This document shows positions 45,489 to 57,750 of a DNA stretch of 64,000 nucleotides, one piece after another. The DNA comes from Macrotis lagotis. Its lineage: Eukaryota; Chordata; Mammalia; Peramelemorphia; Peramelidae. The position numbers and the translations under genes were made by a program. The stretch's first letter is position 1. Each line of letters begins with the position of its first letter. The notes below the pieces were generated by a model, which worked only from the letters and a program-made list of their open reading frames with translations, had not been told where the DNA came from and ran no database searches. The stretch spans positions 187,634,809 through 187,698,808 of the forward strand of contig NC_133661.1 of the NCBI RefSeq assembly GCF_037893015.1. The letters run 5' to 3'.

Positions 45489-45630
45489 CTATATTTGCTG
45501 ATTATCTAGTATTTATCCTGCAACTTTGCTAAAGTTAGTTATTTTGACTTATTTTTCGTTGATTCTTTAAGTATACCATCATTTCACTTGCAAAGAATGA
45601 TAGTTTTGTTTCATCATTGCCTACTCTAAT

Positions 45631-45804
45631 TCATTCAATTTCTTTGTCTTCTTTTATTATTGAAATTAACATTTCTATTATAGTATTTAATATCAGTGGT
45701 GATATTGAGCATCCTTGTTTCACCCCTGATCTTACTGGGAAGAGTTTCAGCTTATCCCTATTATAAATAATGTTTGTTGATGGCTTTAGACAGAAACTAT
45801 TTGT
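45631..45804 (-). pseudogene. L1 ORF2 reverse transcriptase fragment
   Basis: The peptide contains KLKLFPVRSGVKQGCSISPL, the conserved RT block just upstream of the catalytic aspartate pair, followed by LNTIIEMLISIIKEDKEIE. It is a relic of the minus-strand L1. Confidence 0.85.
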
Positions 45805-46120
45805 TTGTCCTTCCTTCTTGAAGAAGACCATGATATCAGGGGAATTGGTGCTATGACAAGCCCAGGAACTGGATTTTTTAGTGAAAAGGTGCTTTGCTAA
45901 GTCACCAGTTTCACTTTCTCCTCTAGAGTCATCTGAGTCCTGTGGCCAGATATGAATCAGAATAATTGGAGATGGACCTGGATGGGAAGCAATTGGGGTT
46001 AAGTGACTAGTCCAAGTTCACACAGCTAGTAAGTGTCAAGTGTGTGAGGATGGATTCAAATTCCTATCCTCCTAACCTTCAAGATCAGTGTTCTTTTCAC
46101 TGTGCCACCTAACTGCTCCT
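45805..46120 (-). mobile_element. Long composite marsupial SINE, minus strand
   Basis: From the left: TTGTTTGTCCTTCCTTCTTG, AGAAGACCATGATATCAGGG, GTCACCAGTTTCACTTTCTC, TGGCCAGATATGAATCAG, then a CORE and tRNA-like head (GGGGTTAAGTGACTAGTCC ... CACTGTGCCACCTAACTGC). L1 ORF2 continues on both sides. It is the same family as 16770-17035. Confidence 0.75.
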
Positions 46121-46184
46121 AGTTACTACTTATCATTCTAAGGAAGCTCCATTGTTCTTATGACTTTCTAGCATTTAATTTTTA

Positions 46185-46960
46185 AATGTTTAAAATAATT
46201 CATTTTCCTCAATTACATTTCTAAACACTTTTTAACATTCAAAAAATTGAGTTTCAAATTCTATCTCTTCTCCCTCCTCCTCCAACCTATTCCCTGAGAG
46301 AATAACCAATTTGATATAAATTATACTTGTGCAATCATGTAACACATTTCCATATTAGTTGTTTTATACAAGAAGACAATTAAAAAAGGAAAAATCACAT
46401 GCTTCAGTTTCTGTTCAGACAAAAACAGTTCTTTTTCTGGAGGTGGATACTTTATAATTGGCCTTTTGGAATTTTCTTGTATCACTGTATTTCTGAGAGT
46501 AGTTAAATCAGTCACAGTTCTTCATCATTCAACATTGCTGTTAGTATGTACAATGTCCTCCTGACTTTATTTGTCATCAGTAAATGTTATCATCCTATTT
46601 ATCATTTCTTGTAGCACAATAACATTCCATCACAATCATATACCATAGATTATTTAACCATTCCCATCTCTTCAGTTTCCAATTATTTGTCACCACAAAA
46701 CAAGGTCCTTTATCCCCCTGTTTTGAAGTCTTTTGAGTACAGACCTAGCAGTGATATTGTTGAATCAGAATTTGCACAGTTTTAAAGTCCTTTGGACATA
46801 GTTCCAAGTTGTTTTACCAAATGATTAGATCAATTCACAATGACAACTGCAGTATACTAGTGTACAGTTTTCCCATACCTACTTCAACATTTGTCATTTT
46901 CCTTTTTTGTCCTATTAGCCAATCTAATAGGTGTGAGATGATACCACAATGTAACAAAAG
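46185..46960 (-). mobile_element. L1 3' end, minus strand
   Basis: A second, separate L1 3' UTR plus ORF2 C-terminus: CAATTACATTTCTAAACAC, TACTTTATAATTGGCCTTTTGG, AATAACATTCCATCACAATC, AGTGATATTGTTGAATCAG, GCCAATCTAATAGGTGTGAG. Confidence 0.8.
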
Positions 46961-48185
46961 TATCAAAACTCTTTCATATAGTGTTTGAATTTATTTCCAA
47001 CAATATCTATTCCGTAGGAAGATCTCCACTGAGGAGTCATCTTGGAGGAACTCAAATAAGTGAGGTGATAGTTATGAATTTTGATGATACACGTCATGTA
47101 ATTGTAATAGAAAGACACTAAAAGATTACAAGAGAAAAAAAATGCTGAAATTAAATAGTGCACACACATAGAGATAAATATACATGTTATCACACTTTTT
47201 GCTTGCTGTACTTGTGAATTTCATAATTTCTACAAGGTCCCCATCACATAGATGGATGTACATATAATATAGATTAGTTAAGGGCTCTTAACCTTTTTGT
47301 TCTTATGAAATCCATTGTTAATCTGGTGCCTAGGGACCCTCTATCAGGAAAATGTTTTTAAGTAATTGAGAGAAATGGTAAATTTAACTTGAAATCTATT
47401 CCTCTATCCCTTGGAAGTCCTTTAACTCATGGATAACTAAATTAGATGATGCCAGCTTCAAGGCTTATATAAGTGATCCTTGACATGTACTTTTTGGGAT
47501 AAATTATAAGGACAGGAACAGGTGGGGTAGATTCCACTACTCCTTCAACTAATTAATTTGATCTCAGACTCTCAAAGTAAAGATATAGAAATTAAGGCAA
47601 AAAATAGTACTTCATCTCCTAAATAATTAAAATTCAAAAATATTCAAAGCAAAGACTGAAAAATAAGGAAGTAGAGGTGTCAACAAAGGAATGGAGTTTT
47701 AAAATTGATAGGCCAGAAAATCAAATTCTGGGCATCAGCTTTCCTTATTGATGTTTCATGCTTTATACCACTGTGGGAATATGTACTCACAGAAGAGAAG
47801 TATGGTCCTCTTTTTGCCCTGCTCCCCCTAGCCCTGAAGTGTAATATCCTGATTTCCATTGTAAAAAGCTTATATGAGGGAAGAGGGACAGACAGCTAAG
47901 TCTCCCTCTAATAAAGGTCTAGTCAGTAGTGGAGCATGATGGTTTGTTAAATTGAAATTAACCCTAAGTGGTGGTGTCAGTTTACATGAGGAATAGGACC
48001 AAAGTGATTTTTAGCTGGATTTGGAGATGAGAGGGAACTGAACAGCCTATTTACCCTGGAAAAAGGTAAGCATATTAGAGGAAAACTGGAATAATGCCCA
48101 CATCTGGTTTGAGCCCCATTTTGTAGGTGACTTCTCTCTACTTGTGTTTCACTGATGATCTGAATTATGAACTGAATTTTTCTCC
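46961..48185. other. Unassigned intergenic region
   Basis: No gene is recognised. Around 47280-47400 a TTAAGGGCTCTTAACCTTTT ... GGGACCCTCTATC stretch has the look of a known dispersed mammalian repeat that I cannot name. The open frame at 47705-47899 has no recognisable domain. Confidence 0.4.
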
Positions 48186-48187
48186 TA

Positions 48188-48418
48188 AGAAGTCATAACT
48201 AGTGAAGTGGATAGATCTCTACACCTGAAGTCATGAAGATCTCAGTTTAAATCTGACCTCTGACCACTTACTATGTACACCCTGAACAAGTCACTTAATT
48301 TATGTCTATATGTGTTTTCTCAACTGTAAAACAGTTGGAATAATTACATCTACCTTCCAGGGTTGTTATGAGGATTAAATGAAATAAAGCTAAATTAACA
48401 CAATACCTGACAAAGAAT
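48188..48418 (+). mobile_element. MIR-type SINE
   Basis: GAAGTGGATAGATCTCTACA, CCTGAACAAGTCACTTAATT, CCTTCCAGGGTTGTTATGAG and GATTAAATGAAATAAAGC give the full MIR order. It lies about 130 bp downstream of the second receptor gene. Confidence 0.65.
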
Positions 48419-48547
48419 GACACTGAAATTCTTGTAAATCCTGGTAATGGTAGGAAACTCAGTCACCATCTTGTTTAACTCAGATACAAAAGCAAATCTC
48501 CACTATAACATAACTTGAGGAGAAAAGATCTAATGATCACTAATATG

Positions 48548-49498
48548 TCAAAATGATATGCAAATTCTCCCCAGTACTTTTCTCAAAGCAGCCTTAATTT
48601 CCTTATTACGGAAGCTATAGATCATGGGATTGAGGAGTGGAGTGACAACTGAGTAGAACAAGGTGATGAATTTCTGCATTTCAGGTTGACTGACTGACCC
48701 TGGACTCACATACATCATCATGATTGAGCCATAGAATAGTGAGACCACAGCTAGATGGGAAGCACATGTGGAGAAGGCTTTCTGTCTTCCTGAGCCCTTT
48801 GGCAGTTGTAGCACAGCTCTGAGCACCTGAGTGTAGGACCCAAGGATGTAAATTAAGGTGATAAAGGTAATAAGTGTACTTAAAACACCACAAGTTAGAG
48901 TAGTTTTGGGTACAGGTGTACATGATAAGACAAGCATTGCTCCTAGGTCACATAAATAGTGATCAATGATATTTGGACCACAGAAAGGCACCCAGGAGAG
49001 TAGAGTGACAGGGGTCAGTAACCAAAGAAAGCCACTCACCCAGCAAGCAGACACCAGGGTGGCACAGAGCTGCCCAGTCATAATGGTGGGATAGTGGAGG
49101 GGATGATGGATAGCGACATACCGATCAAATGCCAGAAGGGCCAGGAAGAAGAGTTCTGTTGCACAAAGAGAAAAAAAGATGTAGAATTGGAAAATACATC
49201 CATTGTAGGAGATGGTTTTGGCCTTGGAAAGGAGGTTTGCTAGCATGTTGGGTACATTGGAATTGATGTAGCAGATCTCAAGGAAGGAAAAGTTGGCTAG
49301 TAAGATGTACATGGGAGTGTGGAGCTGCTGATCCCACCACACAGCATAGACAATTGTCCCATTCCCCATCAAAGTCAGTACATAAATGATGGAGAATAAC
49401 ACAAAGAGAAGGATTTCAATTTCTTGGCTGCATGGAAAACCCAGGAGGATGAATTCACTTACAGTGCAAGAGATGTTATGATTGGCTAAGATGGTCAT
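48548..49498 (-). CDS. Olfactory receptor, family 11 (OR11-like), intact
   Basis: This is an odorant receptor GPCR of the olfactory sensory cilia, class II. The 316-residue single-exon frame is of normal family length. It starts at an ATG with G at -3. Landmarks: NIS glycosylation site (8-10), MGNG (44-47), HTPMYILLANFSFLEICY (60-77), the TM3 cysteine (101), LLAFDRYVAI (121-130), ECL2 PFCGPNIIDHYLCD with cysteines 172, 183 and 193, LGSYTQVLRAVL (219-230), KAFSTCASH (240-248), PLLNPMIYSFRNKEIKAALRK (287-307). All seven hydrophobic segments are present. One oddity is AIHHP where the family has AICxP, so the usual cysteine after DRY is histidine 131. By eye it is roughly half identical to the receptor at 26077, with the same orientation. 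Family 11 is firm; 11G versus 11H is not decided. Confidence 0.95.
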   Translation of the reverse strand: MTILANHNISCTVSEFILLGFPCSQEIEILLFVLFSIIYVLTLMGNGTIVYAVWWDQQLHTPMYILLANFSFLEICYINSNVPNMLANLLSKAKTISYNGCIFQFYIFFSLCATELFFLALLAFDRYVAIHHPLHYPTIMTGQLCATLVSACWVSGFLWLLTPVTLLSWVPFCGPNIIDHYLCDLGAMLVLSCTPVPKTTLTCGVLSTLITFITLIYILGSYTQVLRAVLQLPKGSGRQKAFSTCASHLAVVSLFYGSIMMMYVSPGSVSQPEMQKFITLFYSVVTPLLNPMIYSFRNKEIKAALRKVLGRICISF

Positions 49499-49750
49499 TT
49501 CTTTATTACCTTTGAAATGGACATAGATCAGATTTTACTTACTTTAGTATTCATACTTATATGTGTTAGTCTCTCTCTCTCTCTCTCTCTCTCACCAGCA
49601 TTTTGTGAAAGAAATATTTTTATATTTCAGGAAATGGGTATTCAGATAAAGGAATATGCCAAGTGTTCTTGTATATATACCTACATATCTGCATGCATAC
49701 ATATATGTGCATATATCTGTATGTGTATATGTTACTGTATGTTTATATAG

Positions 49751-49804
<54 letters not shown>

Positions 49805-50100
49805 TACAGAGAAAGAGCCTTTCCAGATTGGTGGAAATAAGACCTCATTCTTTCTCATGTTGGAGAAGCAATAGTGATTTAGGTTCAAAGAGAATGCTAA
49901 GGTCACTTGAGTCACTCATTCCAATCCTTAAGACAAGGAGAGATTAATTTCTGTAGCATTATCAATGATAAGACTCAGGTTTCAGGATATTGCAGAAAAA
50001 TTGATAACCATAGATTAAGAGCTATAAAAGACTTTGGAGGTCCCCTTCATTTTATAGATAAGAAAAGTGAAGTAAAGGAAAGTTGTGACTTAACTCAAAT

Positions 50101-50145
<45 letters not shown>
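49499..50145. repeat. Microsatellite-rich upstream flank
   Basis: (CT)n at 49569-49593, TATA/TGCA units at 49670-49750, a pure (GT)n of about 25 units at 49752-49802, a short MIR-like piece (TTCATTTTATAGATAAGAAAA) near 50045, and (TA)n at 50103-50142. Any 5' UTR exon of the receptor would lie here or further right; none could be identified. Confidence 0.85.
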
Positions 50146-50149
<4 letters not shown>

Positions 50150-51475
50150 GTAAAGTCAAATGCAAATTTGGACTTATTGCCCTATCATTAGACTCTGACT
50201 TCCACTTTCTTAACTGCTTTATTCATGCAAAATTTTCCTATTTCCCAATCAAAATTGTCTTTCTCTTAGAATGAGCAATTTCATCTTTTTAATGAGAATA
50301 AAGAATGGAGCTTGACTTTTGATTTCATTGACAAAAGGAATTTCCAGAAGTAGCTAACCATTTCCACTTGCTTTTCCAAAGCAGACAAGTATCTTCAATA
50401 AACCCTTGAACTCAGATTTTATTGACTTAAGGCCAACTCTGTATCTACCATGACATATTCTTCCTCTATATAACTTTCTTTTATTTTTTTTAATCAATGT
50501 GTTTTCTGTAGTCATACAGAGAATCTTATATGTCTTTCATATGGTAGTCCTTTGTATATTTGAAATCACTTGACTCTGTGTCTGGAATAACAGACACTGA
50601 GATGTGTAAAGACTAAGAATAAGTAATCCATAATTTCATCTCTGTGTTCATATGTGAACTCTTGCTCACTTATTATTTCTATGTATATGACTTTGGTTAA
50701 GTAATAGCTTCTTTGAATCTCAGTTTCTTTATCTGTAAGATGAAAAAGTGATACAAAATCATCTTTTAGGTCTTTTCTTATAGATTTACCAATGTCTTAA
50801 GTCATATTTCACCTGCTCAGTTTGACTATAAGCAGATGCAGAAAATGTATTAAAGAGGATAGGCTTTTATACTTTGAAATCTGATAAAGAGAAAGAGACA
50901 AAAGAGGGCAAATACTTTCATATTTGATAGATTGACCTTGGCAGAAACTGAGAACAAAGAATTGACATTCAAGTAAAGTGTATTTTGATGCTAGAGTGAA
51001 AATCTTAGGAAGATAGAGCTGAAGTTTAGGAGAAATATAAGTACCTTAAGAAAGGTGAGCCTCCTTGCTTGTATGGAACATTTATGAGAGTGAGGAAATC
51101 TCAATTCCCATGGTAAATTCCTCCAAGCAGGACTTCAATGAGAAGAATAGAAGTTGCTTAATTTGTAAAAAAACCTGAAATGAGACATATTCCCTGTTAT
51201 GCCCTTTGATATTAAAAGACTCATCATTAATTTCAATGTAAAATTCAGAGTTTCTTTTGGATTGGAAAGACCCCAGTGATACAACAGGATAATTGAAAAA
51301 TCCAGAAATCATACCCTTTTTTTTGTATGGGGACAGGGATAATGTTATCTTTGATACCTTTCTAATTTAAAGAGTTATTTCTTATTTCTTTCTCTAATAT
51401 ATGATAAAATTTTACTTTGATATTGATATTAAAGAATTGATATTAACTGATATTAAAGAATCATATAAAAATAAG
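50146..51475. other. Unassigned region with one MIR fragment
   Basis: 50640-50800 resembles a plus-strand MIR (TGACTTTGGTTAAGTAATAG, TCTCAGTTTCTTTATCTGTA). The open frame at 51082-51312 has no recognisable domain. The rest is AT-rich and unassigned. Confidence 0.4.
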
Positions 51476-51479
51476 AACT

Positions 51480-51645
51480 ATGTTTTTATAGATAGAAATT
51501 ATCTACTCCAGCTCCCATCTGTTTACAGTGTACAGATATGGTGACTAAGGCCAAGAGTAATAAGGTCACATTGGTCTTAAATTGAAGACCTCTATGTCCT
51601 CTAAGTCTCTGTAGAGTTCCCTCTTTCCTCTACTACATCACCCTA
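51480..51645 (-). mobile_element. MIR-type SINE, minus strand
   Basis: TCTACTCCAGCTCCCATCTG, GGTGACTAAGGCCAAGAGTA and GGTCTTAAATTGAAGACCTC match reversed MIR weakly. Confidence 0.45.
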
Positions 51646-52054
51646 TCTCTCTAAAGTGGTTTAGTCCTTTCCCTCGCCCTCATTTTTATAGAGTTTGTCA
51701 ATAGTAGGCCATTACTACTTACCGCAGCAAGCTATATCCAATGTTAGACATCAGTTTCCTGTGCTCCAACCACCTGAAGGAGTAATATCAGACTTTCATC
51801 TGAAGAAGTACCATGATTACTGTAAGAAGACTATATTTCCTGGAAGTTATTACCTTCATATGGTGGTTAGTCTTTCCTATTCATACCTGCTTTTATCCTT
51901 TTGGGGCTTCTCTAGAGAAGCACCAGGAGTAATTGCTGATTGTTCTCTTGGGTAGATAGATTTTTATTTTCAGTGAGTAATGATAAAAACAATAATAGAA
52001 CTCAAATCATCATTACAAGGAAACACTCCACTTCTTTCTTTCTTTCCATCCCGG
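51646..52054. other. Unassigned stretch
   Basis: Nothing recognisable. The 86-residue open frame at 51695 lacks domain signatures. Confidence 0.3.
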
Positions 52055-52260
52055 GTGTTGCAGTTTAGAATCACAGGGGACTAAACATAAAATTTGAGAG
52101 GGATATTAGAGATCATCTCACCTATTTCTCTTATTTTATTTATTGATGATAAATTCAAGCCCAGAGAATAGAAGTGATCAATGTAAAATAGCTAATTAGT
52201 AGAATGGATTTCATTTTCAGGGCAGCTCTGTAGGGGGTCTCTATTTCTATAGTTCCAAAA
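52055..52260 (-). mobile_element. MIR/Ther-1-type SINE, minus strand
   Basis: GAGGGATATTAGAGATCATCTC, GATGATAAATTCAAGCCCAG and AATAGCTAATTAGTAGAATG match reversed MIR/Ther-1. Confidence 0.5.
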
Positions 52261-53754
52261 TACTTGGAGAGATTCTTGAGTAATTTTGCTATTACTTGCC
52301 AGTAACAAGATGAAATAATTATTATAACCTATTAAATTTGTTTTTTCAAACTTGAGACTTCAGAGCATTTGATTTTTAACATAGCAATTGCTGTTTCTAT
52401 TTTTATCTAAATCCTGTATCTGATAGAAGAATCTAAAAAGATCATGAAAATTTAAGTTTAAAATGAACTCTTATGTTTTTTAAAGTTATCAGATATTTTA
52501 AAAGTGGGAAAATAATTTCACCATCTTTACAATTGTCAGTATAATTTTATTTGTAAAATTCTTGATCCAAGTTGGAAAATTTATTGCTAAAACATACTCA
52601 GAACCATGCAAGATATATTTGGGAGCCAATCACATACATACATATATAGTTCTTTGATAAAAGTGTCCAATCCTTTTTTTTTGCTCAAATTTGTTTTTCT
52701 GTTTAATTAGGAAACTTTGACATAACATCTTTTTCTTATTGCTTTGTCTAATTCCACCTTTTGGAGAATATATGTCTATAATATATTTCAACCAAAAATG
52801 CAGATTAAAATCATAAGATTTTTAAAACTTGCATCCTATTATAGTAACTCAGAGATGTTCCAGTATCAATTTATTATTTGATGGATTAATTATTGTTCTT
52901 AACACAGCTTTTGCTGCTCATCTGTCCTTATTTATAGAAATTTTCTATGAAAGGAAAAGGAGGGGCATAGTTATAACATTATTAAGACTCTTCCCCTCAA
53001 GGGTACAGATTGTTCTGACATATACTCAATAGAATAAAAATTCTCTTTGTTCTGTTTGATGCAAGATATTAGTCATATTTGATAACTATCTACATAGTCA
53101 CAGGATTTTAAAATCCAGGGTAATCAGGTGGGTTCACAAAGGAAGTAATAAATTGGACAAATTGAGTTAAGATGCTCCTATCTTAGGCTGTCCCTTCAAA
53201 TTTTTCCAGGGATAGACATTGACCTCTAGTTCTCAGACATGCTGTTTTCAGATATTGTCTTCATGACAATTCAGACAACCTTGGTTGTAATCAATATCCA
53301 AAACAATATAGTCCCAAGAGTTTTACCTCAAATAGAAAAACTTTACTGATCCAACTACAATTAGTTGAAATATTATAAATTTCTCATCTTTCCCTAAAAG
53401 TTACATTTCACTTATCCTTTTCTTATGAATTAAAGCTAACCACCTTTTTGGATTCAAGAAATACATCAACTACTTGACATTGACACATATTAATATATTG
53501 AAATTACATATTTAAATCACACTTTATATTTTCACAATTTTTAGAAATAAATGCAAATAATTTTAAATGAAGTCATTAACATAGTATCTATTTTAAAGTC
53601 AAATATACTCAATGAAATATTTAATGGTTTCCAAATATCTATTTTTAAAATGTCATATATTGATAGTGTTTATTTGTATAGGAGACCTATATTTCATGAA
53701 CATTTTTCTCTTTAATTTATGGAATAAAGCAAGCATTTTCATAATGGTACAATA
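52261..53754. other. Unassigned AT-rich region
   Basis: Very AT-rich, with no long open frame, recognisable repeat or microsatellite of note. It may be unique intergenic DNA. Confidence 0.4.
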
Positions 53755-54185
53755 AAAGTATTTCATACTTTTTTATTATGCTATATTATGGGATATAAAC
53801 TATATGCAATATTTGAAGAAAGACCATGCAGAGAAAGAACTTACAAATACAAGTAAGCATAGTATAATCTTAAACACATATATGTATATATATATGCATA
53901 TATATATATATATAATATAAATATTTGTGTCTAATGCCAACCATCTAGTGGTGGGGAAGAGAGAGAGTAAAAAACAAAATTTGCATAATCATTTTGTTAT
54001 ATATTAGAGTGGGATACAAATTGTACATAGTAAATTTATAGTTTCATAAATAATCTTTTTTATGTTCTATGTTTCAGAAATGCTTTTTTACTTTATAAAT
54101 GAAAAAGTCTCTGGGAAAATGTATTTATAATGAATTTTTGTTTTAATTAATATTATTAACATTTTCTCCATCACTTTCTTAAGTC
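53755..54185 (+). mobile_element. L1 3' UTR, plus strand
   Basis: GACCATGCAGAGAAAGAACT, a TATATA/TATATG tract (53878-53918), TGTGTCTAATGCCAACCATC, GTACATAGTAAATTTATAGTT: the same 3' UTR order as at 18480-19260. Confidence 0.7.
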
Positions 54186-54242
54186 TAAACAATTAATAAA
54201 ATAATAATAATAGATCCCTGATATATAGTGCTTATTGATTTT

Positions 54243-54387
54243 TTTTTAGTTTTTGAAGGCAATGGGGTTAAGTGGCTTGCCCAAGGCCACACAGCTAGGT
54301 AATTATTAAGTGTCTGAGACTGGATTTGAACCCAGTTACTCCTGACTCCAGGGCTGTTGCTTTATCCATTGTGCCACCTAGCCACTC
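54243..54387 (-). mobile_element. WSINE1-like SINE
   Basis: Minus-strand copy with a perfect 14-bp target repeat TGCTTATTGATTTT (54229-54242, 54388-54401). Confidence 0.92.
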
Positions 54388-55383
54388 TGCTTATTGATTT
54401 TCAATGTGTAAATGATAACTTTAAAAGGTGAACATTTGATTTGCTTGAGCTAGTCTAACTGGCTCAATTGAAATTCTATCTCTAATTCAGGTAAATCTCT
54501 TCAGAACACTGTTTCCCCCCATATAAAAAAATAGAGACACAAAACTATTCAATCTCAGTCCATCAGTCAGAGGACTCTAGGTATAATCCATGAGAGAGAG
54601 GCATGAAGCAAGGAAGTTAAACTTTGGTAATGTGATGTAGCCTATTATGACCATCATGAATGGGTAGCAAAATTGTTATTTACCCCACTACTGTCATGGT
54701 ATTGAAGTTCTTTTGGAGGAAAGAGCACCACTTTGTTTGAAGTATTCCTTTAAATATCTTAGTACCAATACTATTGTAAAGGATGATGATTTTCTGGAAG
54801 AGTTGCTGGAGATATGGAGCATAGAGGAAACTGAAGGACATTATTACAATCTATGACTTACAGGTTATCTCAGTTCACAGCCTAAATATGTGACAGTCAG
54901 GAGATAGCATTATCCCATGATAATTTTATTCTTTAATAATAATATTAAGATTGGCAAAACATTTTACATGTGTCATGCCATTTCTAAAAATCAACTAATT
55001 TTGGAAAAATGAATCTGTTAGAGGTTGGTATGGGACACTTACACTCAGGATCAGGGATTTTCCTTCTAAATGTGCATGATTATTGACCAGTCTCCCAAAG
55101 CCTCCTGAATACCTGCTCGTGTCTTTGTAAAATCCTTCCTGGCAATAGGCAATTCCTCATATTCTTCTCCAATAGCAAAACACAAGACCACAGAAACTTG
55201 TTTAAGACCTTTCAAAGAGTCACATAAGACTTTTATTAACATCAAAGATAACATGAACTTTATTGATAAACCCTATTATTTTCATGAATCAAATTGCTAA
55301 ATTCTGGGATTTCCAAGAGGTCTAATGGAAACTTCTGTCGACTCCTCTTGGTTTTTGCATGATGATAATATTGTGACTTTTTT
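54388..55383. other. Unassigned region
   Basis: Mixed-composition intergenic DNA. The short open frame at 55066-55254 has no known domain. Confidence 0.3.
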
Positions 55384-55534
55384 TTTAGGTTTTTGCAAAG
55401 CAAAGGGTTAAGTGGCTTGCCCAAGGCCACACAGCTAGGTAATTATTAAGTGTCTGAGGCCAGATTTGAACCCAGGTACTCCTGGTACTCCTGACTCCAA
55501 GGCCAGTGCTCTACTGCACCATTTAGCCGCCCCC
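55384..55534 (-). mobile_element. WSINE1-like SINE with internal duplication
   Basis: Minus-strand copy carrying a 10-bp internal tandem duplication (GGTACTCCT twice at about 55478-55495) and missing the usual TATCCA near the head. Target repeat ATATTGTGACTTTTTT (from 55368) / ATATTGTGTCTTTTTT (from 55535). Confidence 0.9.
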
Positions 55535-55889
55535 ATATTGTGTCTTTTTTCAAAGAAGACTTTAATTTTAAAAGTTATATAGAACTCTTAGAGATATTGT
55601 AAATACAAATCATTGAATTCATTATCAAAAGCTGTTCGAGAAGAAATGAGAACAGACAATGTGAGACATTTCAATAAACTTGGCAAATGTCCTTCAGAAT
55701 TTCAACTTGTTTTTTTTTAAATTTTTCTTCACAACCCATTCTATGAAATTTCAAGCATTCATTTATATACATATGTATGTAACTACCAATTTAAGCATAT
55801 CTGAAGTCTTAGAATTTAATAAGCTAATATCCTACAAAATGACATCCATGAGATAGCAATTCATATAGCTGATGCTCATCATTGCTTTT
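55535..55889. other. Unassigned stretch
   Basis: AT-rich, with a short TATACATATGTATG tract near 55766. Nothing supported. Confidence 0.3.
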
Positions 55890-56047
55890 TTTTTTTTTTT
55901 TTGGATTTTTTTTGCAAGGCAGATGGGGTTAAGTGGCTTGCCCAAGGCCACACAGCTAGGTAATTATTAAATGTCTGAGACTGGATTTGAACCCAGGTAC
56001 TCCTGACTCCAAGGTGGTGCTTTATCCACTATGCCACCTAGCCGTCC
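55890..56047 (-). mobile_element. WSINE1-like SINE
   Basis: Minus-strand copy with an 18-base T-tail. Target repeat CTCATCATTGCTTTT (55875-55889) / CTCAACATTGCTTTT (56048-56062). Confidence 0.9.
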
Positions 56048-57257
56048 CTCAACATTGCTTTTAGTGCAGCTTGATGTTTAACAATGAACACATTATGACA
56101 TGAATTCTCCCATAAAACAAAAGTAGATTGCAGAGTGGATTTAAAACCAGCAGCTTGCATTGTGTTATTTACAAGAAGCACATTTGAAGAAGAAAGATAC
56201 ACACAGGATAAAGGTAGAAGCCTGGAACAGAATATATTATACTTCTGCTGAATTTAAAAATTAGTAGAACAATCCTTATCTCAGACAAAGAAAAATAAAA
56301 AATAGAGCTCATTTAAAGGGGTAAGGAAACTACATCTTCCTAAAAGGTCCCATAGTCAATGAAATGATATCAGTACTAAATATATGCACCAAGTGGTATA
56401 GCATTTAAATTCTTAGAAGAGAAACTGATGAGGTCCTGGAAGATATAGCAAAACTAAACTAGTGAGGAACCTCAATTTCCTCTCTCAGAATTAGATAAAC
56501 AAGATAAACAAGAAGAAAATTAAGGAGATGAATAAAATTTTAGAAAAGCTAGATATGATAGACCTTTGAAGAAAACTGAATGAGGACAGAAAGGAACACA
56601 ACTTTTCTTCAGCAGTATGTAGCACATATACAAAAATTGACCATGTCCCAAGGCATAAAATCAAATATAGAAAAGGCAGAAATATTGAATAAGTCCATTT
56701 CAGATTATGATGCAATGGAATTAGTGTTCAATAAAGGGTCGTGGAATTATAGACTAAATTTTATTAGAAACTAAATCATCTAATTTTAAATAATGAGTCC
56801 ATCAAGCAACAAAGCACAGAAATAATCATAATATAATCATAAATAATTAAGGTAATGACAATAATGAGACAACATACCCAAAATTGTTGAATACAGTCAA
56901 ATCAATTATTAGGGGAAATTTTATAACTCTAAATGCTTAGATGAATAAAACAGAGAAAGAGGAAATCAATGAATTGAACATACAATTTAAAAGTCAGTAA
57001 AAGAACAAATTAAAATATCCAATTAATCCCAAATTAGAAATTCTGAAAATCAGAGGATAGATTAATAAAATTGAAAGGAAGAAAACTATTGAACTAATAA
57101 ATAAATCAAAGAATTCGTTTTATGAGAAAACCAAGAAAACCGATAAACTTTTGGTTAATTTGATTTAAAAAAAGAAGTAAACCAAATTACCAGTATCAAA
57201 AATGAAAAGGGTGAATTCACCATCAAGTGGGCAGGAAATTAATCATTCAGAGCTATT

Positions 57258-57455
57258 TTGCCCAATTTTATGACAAAAGACCTGACAATATGTCAAATGG
57301 ACAAAAATTTACAAAAATATAAAATGTCCAGATTGACAGAAGAGGAAATAAAATACTTAAATAACATCATTTCAGAAAAAGAAATTGAACAAGTCATCAA
57401 TGGACATCCTAAGAAAAAATCTCCAGGGTCAATTAGATTTGCAAGTGAATTTTAA
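57258..57455 (+). pseudogene. L1 ORF2 fragment (RT N-terminal region)
   Basis: A 65-residue open stretch matches the segment leading to the RT domain: [40 protein letters not shown], where the family has KSPGPDGFTxEFY. It is a relic. Confidence 0.8.
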
Positions 57456-57750
57456 CAAAAATTTGAAGGACAATTAATTTCAATTCTAGTTGGGAAAAAA
57501 AAGGTGAAAAAGCTCTGCCAGATTCCTTTTATGATACCAATATGGTGTTGATACTTAAACTATGAAGAATCAAAACAGAGAAAGAAAATCAAAGACTAAC
57601 TTAAATAGACCAGATAATGACTATTGATGAAAAAATTTTAAATAAAATAATATTAAAGAGATTATCGCAAGTTATCACAAAGATAATATACTCAGATAGG
57701 ATTTATGCCAGGAATGCAGGATTGGTTTAGTAATAGGAAAACTATCAGCA

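Larger units (their letters stand above)
40420..46180 (-). mobile_element. L1 ORF2 and 3' UTR, minus strand, with four insertions
   Basis: On the minus strand, 46121-46180, 45123-45804 and 42321-40420 join into a continuous L1 ORF2 to 3' UTR sequence: reverse transcriptase around 45630-45804, then the region with KVTILPKLIYLLSAIPIKLP (45130-45270), then the C-terminal part and UTR. It is interrupted by a half-L1 (42322-45122), a composite SINE (45805-46120), and SINEs at 41498-41648 and 40704-40854. All frames are broken. Confidence 0.8.

Noticed and set aside
49592-49947. Overlapping frames across the GT and TATG tracts
   Set aside because: Produced by dinucleotide repeats (poly-VC/HT residues); no gene.
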